NCBI RefSeq assembly: GCF_041596335.1 | Contig: NZ_JBFHIT010000004.1 | Coordinates: forward strand, 62,001-126,000 | DNA: 64,000 bases | Direction of reading: 5' to 3' | Source of the DNA: Mangrovibacterium sp041596335 | GTDB taxonomy: Bacteria; Bacteroidota; Bacteroidia; Bacteroidales; Prolixibacteraceae | Shown: positions 27,913 to 37,778 of the stretch, piece by piece | How the letters are laid out: every line of letters starts with the position of its first letter | How positions within the stretch are numbered: position 1 is the stretch's first letter | Translations under genes and position numbers: made by a program | The notes under the pieces: model-generated | What the model saw: the letters and a program-made list of their open reading frames with translations, nothing else | Database searches by the model: none | Told to the model about the DNA's origin: nothing

Positions 27913-29375
27913 TGACAATGAAAGATAGATTCATGATAAAAATTGTTTCTGTATTAACGGTACTTACAACTGTTGGCCTTACCGGTGTAAATGCGGCAGA
28001 GCAGCCTAATGTGGTTGTTTTTTTGTTTGACGATTTGCGTCCCGAGTTGGGATGCTATGGTAATAATCAAATTAAAACACCGAACATAGATGCCTTGGCA
28101 ACTGACGGAGTCATGTTTACAAAAGCATATTGTCAGCAGGCCATCTGTGCACCTTCCCGTATGAGCTTGTTAACCGGGTTACGTCCCGAAACCATTGGTA
28201 TATATGACTTATTTACGCCACTTCGGTCGGTGCATAAAGAGATGGTTACAATGCCTCAGTTTTTTAAGGAAAATGGATACACCACTGTTAGTGTCGGAAA
28301 AGTGTATCATCATTCATCAGATGATAAGGAGAGCTGGAGTATTCATTTTCCCAAGGAAAAAAATGACTGGCTGAACCCTGAAAATATGGCGATTATTGAT
28401 AGCCTGGTTAAAGCCGGGGATACCAGAAACGGGCCTGCTTTTGAATGTGCCGATGTGGATGACGACGCTTACGCCGATGGTCGTGTCGCCCGAAATGCCG
28501 TTGAGACACTTCGCAAAATAAAGAATGAAAAGTTTATGATGGTTGTGGGGCTAAGTAAGCCTCATTTGCCCTTCAATTCACCCCGAAAATATTGGGATTT
28601 ATACAATCGAGATGATTTTCAAGTACCTAGCAGAGAGACACCTAAGGGAATGTACCGGTTGGCATTGTCAAAATGGGGGGAGTTGCGAAAGTATTATGGA
28701 ATACCTCCGGAGGGACTTCTGGATGATGATAAGACCAGAGAGCTGATACATGGCTATTATGCCTGCGTGAGCTATATGGATGCGCAGATGGCCAGAGTGA
28801 TGAAAGCACTGGAAGAGTTGGATTTAAGAAAAAATACCATTGTGATTCTCATGAGTGACCACGGTTGGAAATTGGGTGAATATGGTGCCTGGTGCAAACA
28901 TACCAATTTTGAATTAGACGTAAATGTACCGATGATTATTAGTCGGGAAACCGGATACAAAGCACGGGTAACGAATGCTAAAACGAATGCCTTGGTTGAG
29001 AACATCGACATATTCCCAACGATTGCCGAAGCTTGCGGACTTCAGCCCAAAAATATCGATGGCAAAAGCATATTGCCGGTCGTTGATAATCCGGGTATTG
29101 AATGGGACAGGGGGGCTTATAGCCTTTATCCACGCGGAAGAAAGATAATGGGATGTACTTGTACCGATGGAGAGTGGCGATATACGGAATGGCGAGATAG
29201 TGATACACAGGAAGTTCAAGTTGCGGAGTTGTATCGCTATGTTGAAGATAATCATATTGACAGTGATAATTATTCAGGAGATCCAGTGTACAAGGAAGTA
29301 GAGGAGCGAATGAAGAAGCTGATGGAAAAACAATATCCGAGGAATCGTCCGTCGTTTTATTCAGACGAGGAATAA
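27912..29375 (+). CDS. S1-family sulfatase, iduronate-2-sulfatase-like
   Basis: 487-residue exported sulfatase (signal ending VNAAE, about residue 29). The ATG overlaps the previous stop by one base; ATGs at codons 3 and 8 are alternatives and do not affect the signal. Sequence features are those of the iduronate-2-sulfatase branch of family S1: NVVVFLFDDLRPELGCYG, formylglycine site CAPSR (Cys79), VSVGKVYHH, VGLSKPHLPF and the late metal site SDHGWKLGEYG. It should hydrolyse a 2-O- or related sulfate ester on a uronic acid or pentose; in marine rhamnan loci this branch has been linked to ulvan sulfate groups, which I recall but cannot verify here. There is no lipobox, so it is predicted periplasmic. 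Confidence 0.92.
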   Translation: MTMKDRFMIKIVSVLTVLTTVGLTGVNAAEQPNVVVFLFDDLRPELGCYGNNQIKTPNIDALATDGVMFTKAYCQQAICAPSRMSLLTGLRPETIGIYDLFTPLRSVHKEMVTMPQFFKENGYTTVSVGKVYHHSSDDKESWSIHFPKEKNDWLNPENMAIIDSLVKAGDTRNGPAFECADVDDDAYADGRVARNAVETLRKIKNEKFMMVVGLSKPHLPFNSPRKYWDLYNRDDFQVPSRETPKGMYRLALSKWGELRKYYGIPPEGLLDDDKTRELIHGYYACVSYMDAQMARVMKALEELDLRKNTIVILMSDHGWKLGEYGAWCKHTNFELDVNVPMIISRETGYKARVTNAKTNALVENIDIFPTIAEACGLQPKNIDGKSILPVVDNPGIEWDRGAYSLYPRGRKIMGCTCTDGEWRYTEWRDSDTQEVQVAELYRYVEDNHIDSDNYSGDPVYKEVEERMKKLMEKQYPRNRPSFYSDEE

Positions 29376-29441
29376 AGAACACAGTCATTGTTTTTTTTTG
29401 AATTTGCATTTTAAACCTAGATCATTGAAATAAAACAAGTT

Positions 29442-32400
29442 ATGAATAAATTGAATGTGTTGTTGATGTTGGCATTTTGTAGTTTGTCAATATCATTCAC
29501 TGGCGCTGCTCAAACGTTGCAACACCCGGTAATCTGGACTACACCAGCCGATAAGGCTGACGTTTTAGCAAAAATCGAGAATTATAGCTGGGCAAGTAGT
29601 ATTATCACTAAGGCGAAAGCTGCTATTGATGACAAAGTGACCACTCACTTATCAAATCCTGCTACTATTCTGAATACCATACCTGCACTGGCAACAGATG
29701 ATAATCTATCTGAATCTGAGGCTAGTGCTGCAAATTCCGGACACGCTAAGGTACTCAACTACGCCTCATACGCGGCTATGGTGTACTATGTAACAGGAGA
29801 AGAAAAGTACGGGCAGTTTGCTGCCGATATTCTTTGGTACTACATCGAACAAGTAGCTTCGAGGACGCCCGAAACAACAGCCTTTAGCGGAAGCGATTTT
29901 TATGACCCTCGAAGTGGCTATGCGCATTTTGCAATTGCCTATGACTTTATGGTTAACTTCTTAAAGACAGCCGATACAAAAGTGTATCAGAAATCTACGG
30001 GAACAAAAGTGGATTTTGATAATGTGAAAGCACAAAAGGCGGTTTACAATATTGCCATGAATGCCTTGAATGAGCATGGAGGCGCTGATACAAAATATGG
30101 CAAAACAGTGAGTAACCACCCCATTCTAAGATCTTCAGGAGTATTGTTCAGTATTCTTTGTGTTGAAGATGATACCGAACGTGAAAGAATGTTTGATGTG
30201 TTTTGGAATGTTGGAACAAAAGAACAAAACTCGTTTACCAAAACTATCTTACCAATGTTCGGCGAACAAGGTATCTGGCCCGAGGCAGTCAGTTATAGCT
30301 TTATGCAGAACGTTACCCTGGTACTTAATATCGTTGATCGTCTTAAGCCGGATCTGAATGTGATGGCCAACAATATGCATATTCTGGATGGCAACTTCCT
30401 TTTCGATAACCTGAGACATCCGAACAGGCGCTTTGTGCGTTACGGCGATTCTCACCGCGACATTGACAAGACAGATGAATTATACAGATATACCTTAAAC
30501 CTGGCGCAGCGAAGAGGTTTTACCGCGTATGAAGAAAAAGCTAAAGTTGCTCTAAGGCAAGGTTATGACGCGGTTGGTGGTTATAATCCACTTGTGCCGA
30601 TTAGCACCTTTGATAATGTGCAGGCATTTGAACAATTGTTCTGGGGAATTGACATTCCGGAAACAGTGGAGGACGAGATTGATTTTCAGAAACCTACCGT
30701 AATTATTGAGCATGCGGGCGTTGCACTTCAACGTAATTATGTTGACGAAAACAACGAAGATTATGGCCTTTGTGGTATTATTGGAGGCGCTCATTACGTT
30801 CACTCACATTGTACGGGTATCACTATGGAGCTCTATGGCGCAGGTTATATTATGGCGGCCAATGCCGGTTTACCCAAAACACTAGCCGAAAGGAGTGAGC
30901 CGGAGCATGAAAACTATTTTTGGCGGCATGCCGGAAACAATACAATGATTGTCAATGGCGCAACGCATGGTATTCAAAACGGTTCGTGGAATACAGATTC
31001 GTATTTGTGGATGAATACGACCGTAAATGTTGCCGCAGAACCGAAGCATTTGGAAGATCCGATTCATCCGAGTTTTAGTTTTTCGACCCAGTTTTTGGAT
31101 GACAAAATAAATAATGAGCAATCAAAACGAACACTAAGCACCATTCGCACAAGTGAAACGACTGGTTATTATTTTGATCTGTTTCGTTCAAAATCTCTTG
31201 ACACAAATAATTTTCATGATTATATCTACCACAACCTGGGCGATGCGACTAAGGTCATGACAATGGATGGTAATGAGCTCAGTGTATCGCCTACCACACG
31301 TTATCAAAACGACATTGGTGATTTGCAGAAATCACCGGGTTGGCGATATTTTGAAGAAACAAATGTGACAGAGTCTACAGACGCAGCGATCCAGGTACGT
31401 TTTGATTTGAATGAAACCAATACATACATGAACATGTTTGCTCCGGCCGGGGTAGCACGCGAATATACTAAAGCCCTTGGGCCGGCAACACGCGAAGCAA
31501 AAGGTGGATACATCGACAAAAACACACAGATTCTGGCCGTAAGACAACAGGGTGAAGCCTGGGATAAGCCATATGTACATATTTTTGAACCATCAAAATC
31601 CACTAATACCAGCGTTAAATCGGTTGAGCATTTGTATCGGGAAGACGTTATTGTAGGAGCTAAGGTGACAAGTCAGGTTGACAATAAAACAGTTGTTGAC
31701 TATGTGATTTGCCAGGAAGACGCCTCGACGGTTTTTAATATTCAGGAAATTGGGCTAAACTTCATCGGGCATTTTGCCGTCGTTCGTCAGGAACAAATAC
31801 TGGATAAAGCCTATTTGACGCTTTACATCGGAGAAGGTACTAGTTTATCATTTGGTGAGTATACTCTGCAGGCGGATGCGGATAAAAAGGGACAAATGGT
31901 TGTCGAGGTTGTCGCTGATGCAGGCCGGACGCTGGGGTTTAAAGATATCTACAACGGGATGGAAGTTGACAAGGGCAGTGATTTAACTGTGGAGGCTATT
32001 GTTGGTGCCGATTTTACTGAGGTAGCTTTGTTTGTTAATGATGTGAATGAAGGAACGCTTACTGCAGCTCCATTTACGTGGACCTTAACAAATCTGACAG
32101 AACTGAATTATAATATCAGACTTGTTGCAAAAGATGCAAACAATGAAGAAGTAGAGAGAACTATTACCATAAAAACACCTCTGAATACTTTCTTTTCAGG
32201 AGAAGGCCAATATGAGATCTATAATTTCGGTAAATCAAAGTGGTTGGCGTATGATATTGCAACTGATGATGCCCTTGTTACTAGTACAGGTGATGCGGAT
32301 ATTAATAAATTTAACCTTGTAGCCAACGGCGATAAGTTTAACATTTATACAGGAGATCAACAAAAAATAGTAATCATTAATTCTTCCAGTAATAATACTG

Positions 32401-32885
32401 CTATGTTAGCAACTCCTACATCAGAACTTCTTGCTTCTGGTGATGCCCTCTTTAGCATAACGGAAGTAAGTTCAGAATTGTATATCATAGCTAGTGGAGT
32501 TTTAGATGCCGGCTCGAGCGTTAATTTGAATGTTAAATCGGATGGTACCGATGTGGGAAGAGGAACTTCAACGATAGATAATTACAAATGGAGTTTTACA
32601 AGGTTAGGGGGATTGGTGACAAGTGTTGATGATTTTAAAGAAGATAAAGGAGCTATTATAGTTTATCCAAACCCGGCATGCGAAACAGCCAAAATATACT
32701 TGAGCGATATTAAAAGAGCAGACATTGCTATTTACAGCATGTCCGGCCAATTGGTTTATACGAAATCGACCGATGAAGATGTGATCCGCGTATCCATCGG
32801 TTCTGAATTTGTGCCGGGTATCTACCTCGTTAAGGTGACTGATGAAAACCGAAAAATATATACCCAAAAACTAATCGTCCAATAG
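29442..32885 (+). CDS. Heparinase II/III-like polysaccharide lyase candidate with T9SS domain
   Basis: 1147-residue exported protein (signal ending GAAQ, residue 24). An alpha/alpha toroid fills about 30-410, including YASYAAMVYYVTGEEKYG and RSGYAHFAIAYDF; a large beta-sandwich follows from about 425. The heparinase II/III-type motif AHYVHSHCTGITMELYG contains His451, His454 and His456, in the place where these lyases hold a metal and the substrate. Two additional modules follow: an Ig-like domain near 855-915 and a beta-trefoil-like domain around 920-1060. The last ~75 residues (VYPNPACETAKIYL to QKLIVQ) are a T9SS sorting domain. It is the best candidate for the first, extracellular cut into a uronic-acid polymer by beta-elimination. 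PL family assignment needs a profile search. Confidence 0.75.
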   Translation: MNKLNVLLMLAFCSLSISFTGAAQTLQHPVIWTTPADKADVLAKIENYSWASSIITKAKAAIDDKVTTHLSNPATILNTIPALATDDNLSESEASAANSGHAKVLNYASYAAMVYYVTGEEKYGQFAADILWYYIEQVASRTPETTAFSGSDFYDPRSGYAHFAIAYDFMVNFLKTADTKVYQKSTGTKVDFDNVKAQKAVYNIAMNALNEHGGADTKYGKTVSNHPILRSSGVLFSILCVEDDTERERMFDVFWNVGTKEQNSFTKTILPMFGEQGIWPEAVSYSFMQNVTLVLNIVDRLKPDLNVMANNMHILDGNFLFDNLRHPNRRFVRYGDSHRDIDKTDELYRYTLNLAQRRGFTAYEEKAKVALRQGYDAVGGYNPLVPISTFDNVQAFEQLFWGIDIPETVEDEIDFQKPTVIIEHAGVALQRNYVDENNEDYGLCGIIGGAHYVHSHCTGITMELYGAGYIMAANAGLPKTLAERSEPEHENYFWRHAGNNTMIVNGATHGIQNGSWNTDSYLWMNTTVNVAAEPKHLEDPIHPSFSFSTQFLDDKINNEQSKRTLSTIRTSETTGYYFDLFRSKSLDTNNFHDYIYHNLGDATKVMTMDGNELSVSPTTRYQNDIGDLQKSPGWRYFEETNVTESTDAAIQVRFDLNETNTYMNMFAPAGVAREYTKALGPATREAKGGYIDKNTQILAVRQQGEAWDKPYVHIFEPSKSTNTSVKSVEHLYREDVIVGAKVTSQVDNKTVVDYVICQEDASTVFNIQEIGLNFIGHFAVVRQEQILDKAYLTLYIGEGTSLSFGEYTLQADADKKGQMVVEVVADAGRTLGFKDIYNGMEVDKGSDLTVEAIVGADFTEVALFVNDVNEGTLTAAPFTWTLTNLTELNYNIRLVAKDANNEEVERTITIKTPLNTFFSGEGQYEIYNFGKSKWLAYDIATDDALVTSTGDADINKFNLVANGDKFNIYTGDQQKIVIINSSSNNTAMLATPTSELLASGDALFSITEVSSELYIIASGVLDAGSSVNLNVKSDGTDVGRGTSTIDNYKWSFTRLGGLVTSVDDFKEDKGAIIVYPNPACETAKIYLSDIKRADIAIYSMSGQLVYTKSTDEDVIRVSIGSEFVPGIYLVKVTDENRKIYTQKLIVQ

Positions 32886-32929
32886 TTCATTGTTAGCGGG
32901 TGCGCTAATGCTGTTTCAATTTAAATCGT

Positions 32930-35404
32930 ATGAAAAGAGTTTTAACATTTGTATCGTTTTTTTCAATTATCCTTTGTTTTGCCGGATGTAATTCCGGTAG
33001 TCCGGAAAGTATTGTTTCATTGCGCAAAATAATGTTTAACGACGGCTGGAGTTTTCAGTTGGGTGAGCACAAACTTGCGTCGCAACCAGGATTTGACGAT
33101 TCCGGTTGGGGGCAGGTGAAAATTCCTCACGACTGGAGCATTGAAGGCGAAATTGATAAAGATAACCCATCCGGCCACTTTGGCGGATTTTACCCAGGTG
33201 GAGTGGGCTACTATCGTAAAACATTTCAATATAGAGATGACTGGGACGATAAGCTGGTTTTAGTGACTTTTGATGGCGTGATGAGCAATAGTAAAGTCTG
33301 GATAAACGGACAGCTTCTAGGTGAGCGCCCAAATGGTTACGTTGGCCTTACTTACGATTTAACACCACATTTAAATGACGGAATCAATACTCTCGTGGTG
33401 CGTGCCGATAACTCGGCGCAACCCAACAGCCGCTGGTACACTGGTTGCGGTATCTACCGTAACGTTTGGCTGAATGTGAAAAACAAGGTTTCGATAGTTG
33501 AAAATGGCACCTATATTAAAGCCGGCAATGTAAGTGCTGATTTTGCTGAGTTAGATATTGAAACAACGATCAATAATGCCACCGCGAATAGCGAAAACAT
33601 CACCATTGTCGCTGAAGTTTTCAATCCGAAAGGACAGAAGGTTGGTGAACAAATAACAGAGCAACAATTGGCGGAAAGTGCTTCGGCAACAATCAATCAA
33701 ACGATTGATGTTCAAGAGCCTGATTTGTGGTCGATTGAAACACCGGTTCAGTATTTATTGGTAACTAAGCTGATGAAGGGAACCGAATTGCTTGATCAAT
33801 ACGAAACACCATTCGGGATTAGGGATATCCGTTTTGAAGTAGAAACAGGTTTCTGGCTAAACGGGAAAAACATCAAGGTAAAAGGGGTAAACAATCATCA
33901 CGATGGTGGCCCTGTTGGAGCTGCGGTTCCGAACGATGTGTTGCACCGTCGGTTAGTTATTCTAAAAGAAATGGGCTGTAATGCGATTCGTACTTCTCAT
34001 AATCCGTTCAGTCCTGAATTTTATACAATGTGCGATACCATGGGATTTCTGGTGATGGACGAGGTGTTTGACGAATGGATTGCTTCGTGGCCCTGGGAGG
34101 ATTTCAAAAAGAACCAGGGTAAAGTAAAACATGGTTACCATGAGCATTTTGAAAAATGGGCTCACCAAGATTTAAAAGATATTATTATTCGCGACCGCAA
34201 TCACCCAAGTATTTTTATGTGGAGTGTTGGAAACGAAATACCTGACCAGTGCTACCCCGAGGGACCAGAGCGTTTAAAACCGCTCATGGAGATTGTTCAT
34301 GCGCTCGACTCAACCCGTCCGGTAACCTGTGGATGTTGTTTTATTCATCTGGCAAACGAAACTGGGTTTGCTTCGATGTTGGACGTTACCGGTTACAATG
34401 GTGGTGGTGGCTCTGTTTTCTACGAAAAGGATAAGGCTGTTTACCCGAACAGAAAATTTATAGCGACAGAAATTCCTCATTCATTTCAAACGCGGGGCGT
34501 TTACAAAACGACAACTGAAATGAGATCGCCACAGCAAGGTATTGCCGTTCCTGATTTAAGTAAAGAAGAGATTTTTCCGGAGTTCTCACCGTTCTATTCC
34601 TCTTCGTACGATAATTCAAGTGAAAGGATTAGTGCCCGCGATTCATGGCGCAGAACAGATAGTCTGGATTATGTTGCAGGCGAATTCCGCTGGACCGGAT
34701 TCGATTATCTGGGGGAAGCTATAAAAGGCTGGCCATCACGGTTCTGGAACTTTGGGATTATCGATTTGTGCGGTTTCCCAAAAGATCACTACTACTTTTA
34801 TCAGAGCCAATGGACAACTAAGCCAATGGTGCACATCCTGCCTCACTGGACCTGGCCTGGCAAGGAAGGAAAAGTAATTCCGGTTTGGACCTATTCAAAT
34901 GCCGATGAAGTGGAGTTGTTTTTAGACGGGAAGTCATTGGGGGTAAAGCCGAATGTCGCACAAATGAACCTTTCATGGGATGTCCCCTATGCCTCGGGTA
35001 CTTTATTGGCAGTGGCTACAACTAATGGGAAAATTGTCGCTGAAGATGTCGTTGTAACTGCCTCGGAACCCGCCAAAATTGAGATTGTCGCAGATAAAAA
35101 AACGCTGAGAGCCGATGGTGAAAGTTGTGTTCATTTAGAGGTGAATGTGATGGATAAGGATGGAAACTTTGTACCCAATGCCAGCAATTTAATTGAATTT
35201 AAAATTAGCGGTCCGGCAAATAATATTGGAGTCGACAATGGCGACCCACTGGATTTAACATCGACTAAGCTCAACCAGCGCAAAGCCTTTAATGGTAAAT
35301 GTTTGATGATATTGCAGAGTCAGCTTGAACCGGGGGAAATCCGCGTCGAAGCTGTCTCTGACGGCCTTGAGTCAAGTGAAATTAAACTGCGTGCAATTGA
35401 GTAG
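32930..35404 (+). CDS. GH2 beta-galactosidase/glucuronidase-like lipoprotein
   Basis: 824-residue lipoprotein (lipobox FAGC, Cys20) with complete GH2 architecture: jelly roll with HDWSIEG and GGVGYYRKTF, an Ig-like domain, a TIM barrel (about 300-600) and C-terminal domains of the DUF4982 and Ig type. Both catalytic residues are intact: acid/base Glu436 in SVGNEIPD and nucleophile Glu514 in IATEIPH. This contrasts with the left-edge GH2, in which the first Glu is not in place. Retaining enzymes of this layout cut beta-galactosides, beta-glucuronides or related linkages. It follows the lyase candidate by 44 bases and precedes GH3 by 100 bases. Confidence 0.92.
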   Translation: MKRVLTFVSFFSIILCFAGCNSGSPESIVSLRKIMFNDGWSFQLGEHKLASQPGFDDSGWGQVKIPHDWSIEGEIDKDNPSGHFGGFYPGGVGYYRKTFQYRDDWDDKLVLVTFDGVMSNSKVWINGQLLGERPNGYVGLTYDLTPHLNDGINTLVVRADNSAQPNSRWYTGCGIYRNVWLNVKNKVSIVENGTYIKAGNVSADFAELDIETTINNATANSENITIVAEVFNPKGQKVGEQITEQQLAESASATINQTIDVQEPDLWSIETPVQYLLVTKLMKGTELLDQYETPFGIRDIRFEVETGFWLNGKNIKVKGVNNHHDGGPVGAAVPNDVLHRRLVILKEMGCNAIRTSHNPFSPEFYTMCDTMGFLVMDEVFDEWIASWPWEDFKKNQGKVKHGYHEHFEKWAHQDLKDIIIRDRNHPSIFMWSVGNEIPDQCYPEGPERLKPLMEIVHALDSTRPVTCGCCFIHLANETGFASMLDVTGYNGGGGSVFYEKDKAVYPNRKFIATEIPHSFQTRGVYKTTTEMRSPQQGIAVPDLSKEEIFPEFSPFYSSSYDNSSERISARDSWRRTDSLDYVAGEFRWTGFDYLGEAIKGWPSRFWNFGIIDLCGFPKDHYYFYQSQWTTKPMVHILPHWTWPGKEGKVIPVWTYSNADEVELFLDGKSLGVKPNVAQMNLSWDVPYASGTLLAVATTNGKIVAEDVVVTASEPAKIEIVADKKTLRADGESCVHLEVNVMDKDGNFVPNASNLIEFKISGPANNIGVDNGDPLDLTSTKLNQRKAFNGKCLMILQSQLEPGEIRVEAVSDGLESSEIKLRAIE

Positions 35405-35504
35405 TGAATACAGCTTGTTTGCAACTAATTTTAGCTAGGAATGATAAGACAAATTGCAGACAGCGGATTGGGTAATTTGAAACGAAAAATAAAATAGTAA
35501 AACC

Positions 35505-37772
35505 ATGATAATTATGAATATGAAGAATTTTGTTGCATTAGTGATGTTGGTATTTTTAATTGTTTCTTGTGGCGAAACAGACAAATCTCCAACCAAAGAA
35601 AAACTATTTGAAAAAGAGGTAGATGAATTACTTTCGAAAATGACATTGGATGAAAAGGTTGCTCAAATGCGCATGTTTCATGCCTCAAAGGGAATTGAGC
35701 TAGATGAAAATGATAACCTTGTTTTATCGGATGATGTAAAAGAACGGTTGAAAAACGGTATAGCCGGCATTAAAAACCCCGGAGAACATTATTCGCCGGA
35801 ACGTTCAGCCAAACTGAATAACCAGCTTCAAAAATACATTGTTGAAAACAATCGGTTGGGGATTCCTACCTTTTTTGTTACCGAATCGTACAACGGGGTC
35901 GATGCACACGGATGTACCCGTTTCGGCAGACCTATCGCATTGTCATCAAGTTGGAATACTGAACTGATAAAGAAAGTTTACGATACGATGGGGCGTGAGG
36001 CTCGTCTGCGTGGTTTACACCTGACACATTCGCCTGAAGCCGATCTTGCACGCGATCCACGTTTCGGACGTATGAGCGAAACCTTTGGCGAAGATACCTA
36101 TCTGGTCACTGAAATGATTGTGAACGCTGTAACTGGAATTCAAGGGGATTTCGATGGTTTGAAAAGTACTCACATTGGCGCCGTTTCCAAGCATTTTGCT
36201 GGCTATGCTCAGGTTCTGGGAGGTAAAAATTTTGCTTCAATGGAAATCTCGCCCCGTACTTTAATCGACGAAATATTTCCTCCTTTCAAGGCAGCCGTTC
36301 AGCAAGCCAATACATTGGGAATTATGGCTTCTCATGCCGATATAAACGGCATTGCAAGTCATGGTAACCCCTGGTTGATCACTGAGGTTTTACGAAACCA
36401 ATGGGGTTTTGAAGGTTACACTGTTTCTGATGCGAATGACATTGGCCGGTTACACTATTTTATGAAAGTTGCTGAAACACCGGAACATGCCGTTGAACTT
36501 GGACTAAAGGCGGGTATGGATGTTGATTTGTACGCTGATGATGCCTACGCGCTTCTGCCTCAGATGGTTGAAAAAGACCCTGAGTTAGAAAAGTATATCG
36601 ACCGCTCGGTGAAACACGTTTTACGTACCAAGTATATTTTGGGATTATTTGATAATCCGTACACTTCAGAAGAAGAAGCGAAAACAACTACCCGTAATGA
36701 GGATGCAGTGGAGTTAGCACATCAGGCTGATTTGGAGTCTGTCATTTTATTGAAAAACGAAAATTCGATCTTGCCTGTTCAGCATGGTAAATGGAAAAAT
36801 ATTGCTCTGGTCGGGCCTGTTTTGGACGAAAAAACAGAAGAGTACTTTAATAATGTTGCCGGTGGCCAGTTTAACTTTATTGCTGAGAAAGGATATAATT
36901 TAACCGATGGACAAATGTCCGTTCCATCGCTAACCCCTGAGGCCGAATGCAAAGCAGGTATTCAGAAAATTCTGGGGGTTGCACGTAAAAGCGATTTGGT
37001 TCTTCTTTTTGCCGGTGGCGATGAATATACATCGAAAGAGGCATTTTTTAACGGAGCCATCGGTGATCGCGATGATATTAACCCGGTTAGCTATCAGGAT
37101 GATTTGTTGTTGGAACTGAAGAAATTAGGAAAGCCGGTTATTGTTGTGTTAAAACACCGCCGAACCTTGTCGATCAATACTTTTTCAGAAAAAGCCGACG
37201 CAATTATTGATTGTTGGGAATTAAGCGAATTTGGCGACCGGGCAGTGGCTGAACTATTATTCGGCGATGCAGTTCCTTCCGGAAAATTGCCTGTAACCGT
37301 ACCAAGAACTATTGGGCAGTTGCCATTTCACTATAGCCAAAAGGAAATCAATTACAAGAAAGGTTATCTGTTCTCGGATACTACTCCGCTTTATCCGTTT
37401 GGTTTTGGACTAAGCTATACAACTTTTGCGTACTCAAGCCCGCAATTGTCAGATACGATTCTAACCATCAATTCAAAATTGTCCGTTAGTGTTGATGTTA
37501 CAAATACAGGCAGCGTGTCGGCCAAAGAGGTTGTTCAGCTTTATATCAAGGATTTGTATGGCTCCGTAACACGACCGGATAAAGAGTTAAAAGCGTTCGA
37601 TAAAATTAGTCTGCAACCTGGCGAAACAAAAACAGTTTCGTTTGAGATTGACTCGGAAATGCTTGAATTTACCGGAATGGATATGATAAAGAAAGCAGAA
37701 AAAGGAGCTTTCAAATTGATGATAGGAAGCTCTTCAGCGGATAATAATTGGGCTGACTTTCACTTGGAATAG
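35505..37772 (+). CDS. GH3 beta-glycosidase lipoprotein
   Basis: 755-residue lipoprotein (lipobox IVSC, Cys22). The GH3 barrel starts near residue 40 (LLSKMTLDEKVAQM), has EADLARDPRFGRMSETFGED, KHFAGYAQ and the nucleophile Asp309 in TVSDANDI. The second alpha/beta domain runs about 405-620 and a fibronectin type III-like domain ends the protein (PFGFGLSYTTFAY onward). GH3 members of this form remove terminal beta-glucose or beta-xylose from oligosaccharides; the SDANDI context resembles xylosidase-type members but does not prove it. Two alternative ATGs lie within the first six codons; all keep the signal. The following gene starts six bases after the stop, so the two are almost surely co-translated. 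Confidence 0.93.
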   Translation: MIIMNMKNFVALVMLVFLIVSCGETDKSPTKEKLFEKEVDELLSKMTLDEKVAQMRMFHASKGIELDENDNLVLSDDVKERLKNGIAGIKNPGEHYSPERSAKLNNQLQKYIVENNRLGIPTFFVTESYNGVDAHGCTRFGRPIALSSSWNTELIKKVYDTMGREARLRGLHLTHSPEADLARDPRFGRMSETFGEDTYLVTEMIVNAVTGIQGDFDGLKSTHIGAVSKHFAGYAQVLGGKNFASMEISPRTLIDEIFPPFKAAVQQANTLGIMASHADINGIASHGNPWLITEVLRNQWGFEGYTVSDANDIGRLHYFMKVAETPEHAVELGLKAGMDVDLYADDAYALLPQMVEKDPELEKYIDRSVKHVLRTKYILGLFDNPYTSEEEAKTTTRNEDAVELAHQADLESVILLKNENSILPVQHGKWKNIALVGPVLDEKTEEYFNNVAGGQFNFIAEKGYNLTDGQMSVPSLTPEAECKAGIQKILGVARKSDLVLLFAGGDEYTSKEAFFNGAIGDRDDINPVSYQDDLLLELKKLGKPVIVVLKHRRTLSINTFSEKADAIIDCWELSEFGDRAVAELLFGDAVPSGKLPVTVPRTIGQLPFHYSQKEINYKKGYLFSDTTPLYPFGFGLSYTTFAYSSPQLSDTILTINSKLSVSVDVTNTGSVSAKEVVQLYIKDLYGSVTRPDKELKAFDKISLQPGETKTVSFEIDSEMLEFTGMDMIKKAEKGAFKLMIGSSSADNNWADFHLE

Positions 37773-37778
37773 AGGATA

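Noticed and set aside
29386..29405. T-run after the second sulfatase as a terminator
   Set aside because: A run of T is present but no hairpin precedes it.
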